A stretch of DNA of 8,391 nucleotides from an uncultured bacterium. Lineage in GTDB: Bacteria; Pseudomonadota; Alphaproteobacteria; CAISDR01. Every line of letters starts with the position of its first letter. Position 1 is the first letter of the stretch. Below the pieces are notes generated by a model. The model saw nothing but the letters and a program-made list of their open reading frames with translations, had not been told where the DNA came from and made no database searches. Location: positions 1-8,391 of the forward strand of contig CAISDR010000569.1 in NCBI GenBank assembly GCA_903884125.1, written 5' to 3'. Positions 7,223 to 8,391 of the stretch are shown piece by piece. The position numbers and the translations under genes were made by a program.

Positions 7223-8391
7223 CTACCAACGCGCAACCAGGCTTAGGCGGTAACCACGCGGTTCAGTCGTATGAAAGTGTAGGTCATTTATCCCGGTTCC
7301 AATCTGATTTAGCGGCTCGTGTAGCAATCGGGAAGCATAATAATATGATACGTCGTCGGCCTTTGCGTCAGCAATGTTATCAATATCCAGACGTGCTTGA
7401 ATGGCTTCAGTAATGTTGTAACCAATGCGAATGTTTGACAATACGGTCGCTGGCGATTTTATCATACCGTCATTGGTCAGCGCCCTCGGACCGTAAAACC
7501 GATATTGAAGGCCGCCAAACCAGGGGCCCCGGTTTTCGATTTCTATGCCCGCCCCCGTGACCACATTCGGCGATCCTGCAACAAAACGACCGATTGTCGC
7601 TCCATCGTCAACCGGATTGTGAAACCGGGCTTTGGAAATGGCAACGTCAGCGTCAATAATGATGCCAGCAACCGGCGAAAAGAAATTTGAAACTTCTATG
7701 CCTTGTCGGGTGCTTGGTCCATTCGGCGCGCTGTCGCCGGCATCCCCGCTAAAGACCTGCTCGGACGCGAGGTCCAGCCTGAAGAAGGCAATTGATGATT
7801 GAAGTCGCGGGATCAATGATGTGCGAAAGCCCAATTCGTAACCTGCCGCACGTTCCAGAAGGGGAAACCTATCGAGCGGCCGACCCGAGATACCACTTAC
7901 ATCATTGTTGAATGTTTTGGGCTCAACCGTTGTTGTTGCACTTCGAACGTCATTGCTGTGAATACCTTGACCACCGCTCAGAAAAAATTCCGTCTGAACC
8001 CAGGGCCCCAGGATCAGGCTGCCCTTTGGGCTGATCCTGGCCGCGCTGGCATTTCCACTATTCAGCGAGTTGTCACCTCTATCTCTTGCCCAGAACACGT
8101 CGTCGCGCAAACCGATAACAGTTCGAAGTTTAGCCAGCCACTGAGTTCGGTTTTGGACATAGAGGCCTACGCTTTGTTCAAGCACTGAATCAATACGGTC
8201 CGTGCTGAGATAATTGCGCTGCGTGGTTTGGTACAAGCCTAGATGAATTGCATCATTACGGCTATCGATGCCGATTGTGTTGCTGGTCTCGATGCCAAGG
8301 AATCCATCGGATTGCGTGAAACTGGCGGCCCCGCCGAAAATCAGCCGCGCATCATGTTGATGAAACTGATCGCCCTGGATTGGATTATAGA
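7223..8391 (-). CDS. TonB-dependent outer-membrane receptor, C-terminal beta-barrel (5' end outside window)
   Basis: The minus-strand frame is open from the right edge to the TAG at 7225-7223, giving 388 residues. A TTG at 8236 is not the start: barrel-like sequence continues to the edge (NPIQGDQFHQHDARLIFGG, then LGIETSNTIGID). Alternating polar and hydrophobic strands with many Tyr, Phe and Trp, ending in GYRLSLVARW with a terminal aromatic residue, are typical of the barrel of TonB-dependent receptors. Further signs are LSGGQGIHSNDVRS, ERAAGYELGFRTSLIP, GIEVSNFFSP, VLSNIRIGYNI and DIDNIADAKADDVSYYYASR, which match the usual late strands of this family. The plug and TonB box lie outside the window. 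Such receptors import bound ligands using TonB-ExbBD energy; the ligand cannot be told. Being upstream of, and on the same strand as, an exported amidohydrolase would suit ligand uptake for that enzyme, but this is inference. Confidence 0.88.
   Translation of the reverse strand, partial: YNPIQGDQFHQHDARLIFGGAASFTQSDGFLGIETSNTIGIDSRNDAIHLGLYQTTQRNYLSTDRIDSVLEQSVGLYVQNRTQWLAKLRTVIGLRDDVFWARDRGDNSLNSGNASAARISPKGSLILGPWVQTEFFLSGGQGIHSNDVRSATTTVEPKTFNNDVSGISGRPLDRFPLLERAAGYELGFRTSLIPRLQSSIAFFRLDLASEQVFSGDAGDSAPNGPSTRQGIEVSNFFSPVAGIIIDADVAISKARFHNPVDDGATIGRFVAGSPNVVTGAGIEIENRGPWFGGLQYRFYGPRALTNDGMIKSPATVLSNIRIGYNITEAIQARLDIDNIADAKADDVSYYYASRLLHEPLNQIGTGINDLHFHTTEPRGYRLSLVARW
8008..8040. repeat. 10-bp perfect inverted repeat inside the receptor gene
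   Basis: CCAGGATCAG (8008-8017) and CTGATCCTGG (8031-8040) are perfect complements, with an inner CCC-TTT-GGG stem in the loop. It lies within intact receptor codons (for GSLILGPW and neighbours), so it could fold in the mRNA or be chance. Confidence 0.4.

Noticed and set aside
1..8391. CRISPR arrays, tRNA or rRNA genes, insertion sequences, or attachment sites
   Set aside because: I saw no regularly spaced repeats, cloverleaf-like sequence, transposase-like protein or terminal inverted repeats. A tool-based scan could still find weak cases.

Overview
The window looks like chromosomal DNA from a Gram-negative bacterium. A TonB-dependent outer-membrane receptor and an exported TolB-propeller amidohydrolase both imply an outer membrane. 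The protein styles (propeller-amidohydrolase, TonB receptor, DUF2721 protein, esterase-like hydrolase) suit a proteobacterium, perhaps alphaproteobacterial. Base composition is mixed, around half GC by eye. This assignment is an inference from protein style; no marker gene is present.

Layout, left to right. (1) Positions 1-1010, + strand: the C-terminal 335 residues of an alpha/beta-hydrolase-fold esterase-like protein that begins outside the window. (2) About 1066-2406, + strand: the decayed 5' part of a large superfamily-1 helicase-like P-loop ATPase. It keeps a clean Walker A motif, but two in-frame TAG codons interrupt it and it ends before the other helicase motifs. (3) 2426-2992, - strand: an isochorismatase-family hydrolase with a TTG start and Ser at the usual nucleophile Cys position. 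(4) 3023-6340, - strand: an exported protein with a PD40/TolB-like propeller followed by an amidohydrolase domain, cut in two by one in-frame TAA at 5186-5188. (5) 6441-6890, - strand: a small DUF2721 membrane protein. (6) 6891-7222: about 330 bases with no credible gene. (7) 7223-8391, - strand: the C-terminal part of a TonB-dependent receptor that runs off the right edge.

The five minus-strand genes read in the same direction: receptor, DUF2721, propeller-amidohydrolase, isochorismatase-like. The last two are only 30 bases apart and probably share a transcript. One reading is a small uptake-and-hydrolysis locus: the receptor imports a ligand, the periplasmic amidohydrolase cleaves it, and a cytoplasmic amidase-like enzyme continues. 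No substrate can be named from sequence. Two of the larger genes in the window carry premature stops, so part of this locus seems to be decaying, unless the stops are sequencing errors. I see no convincing new multi-gene system, CRISPR array, tRNA, rRNA or intact mobile element.
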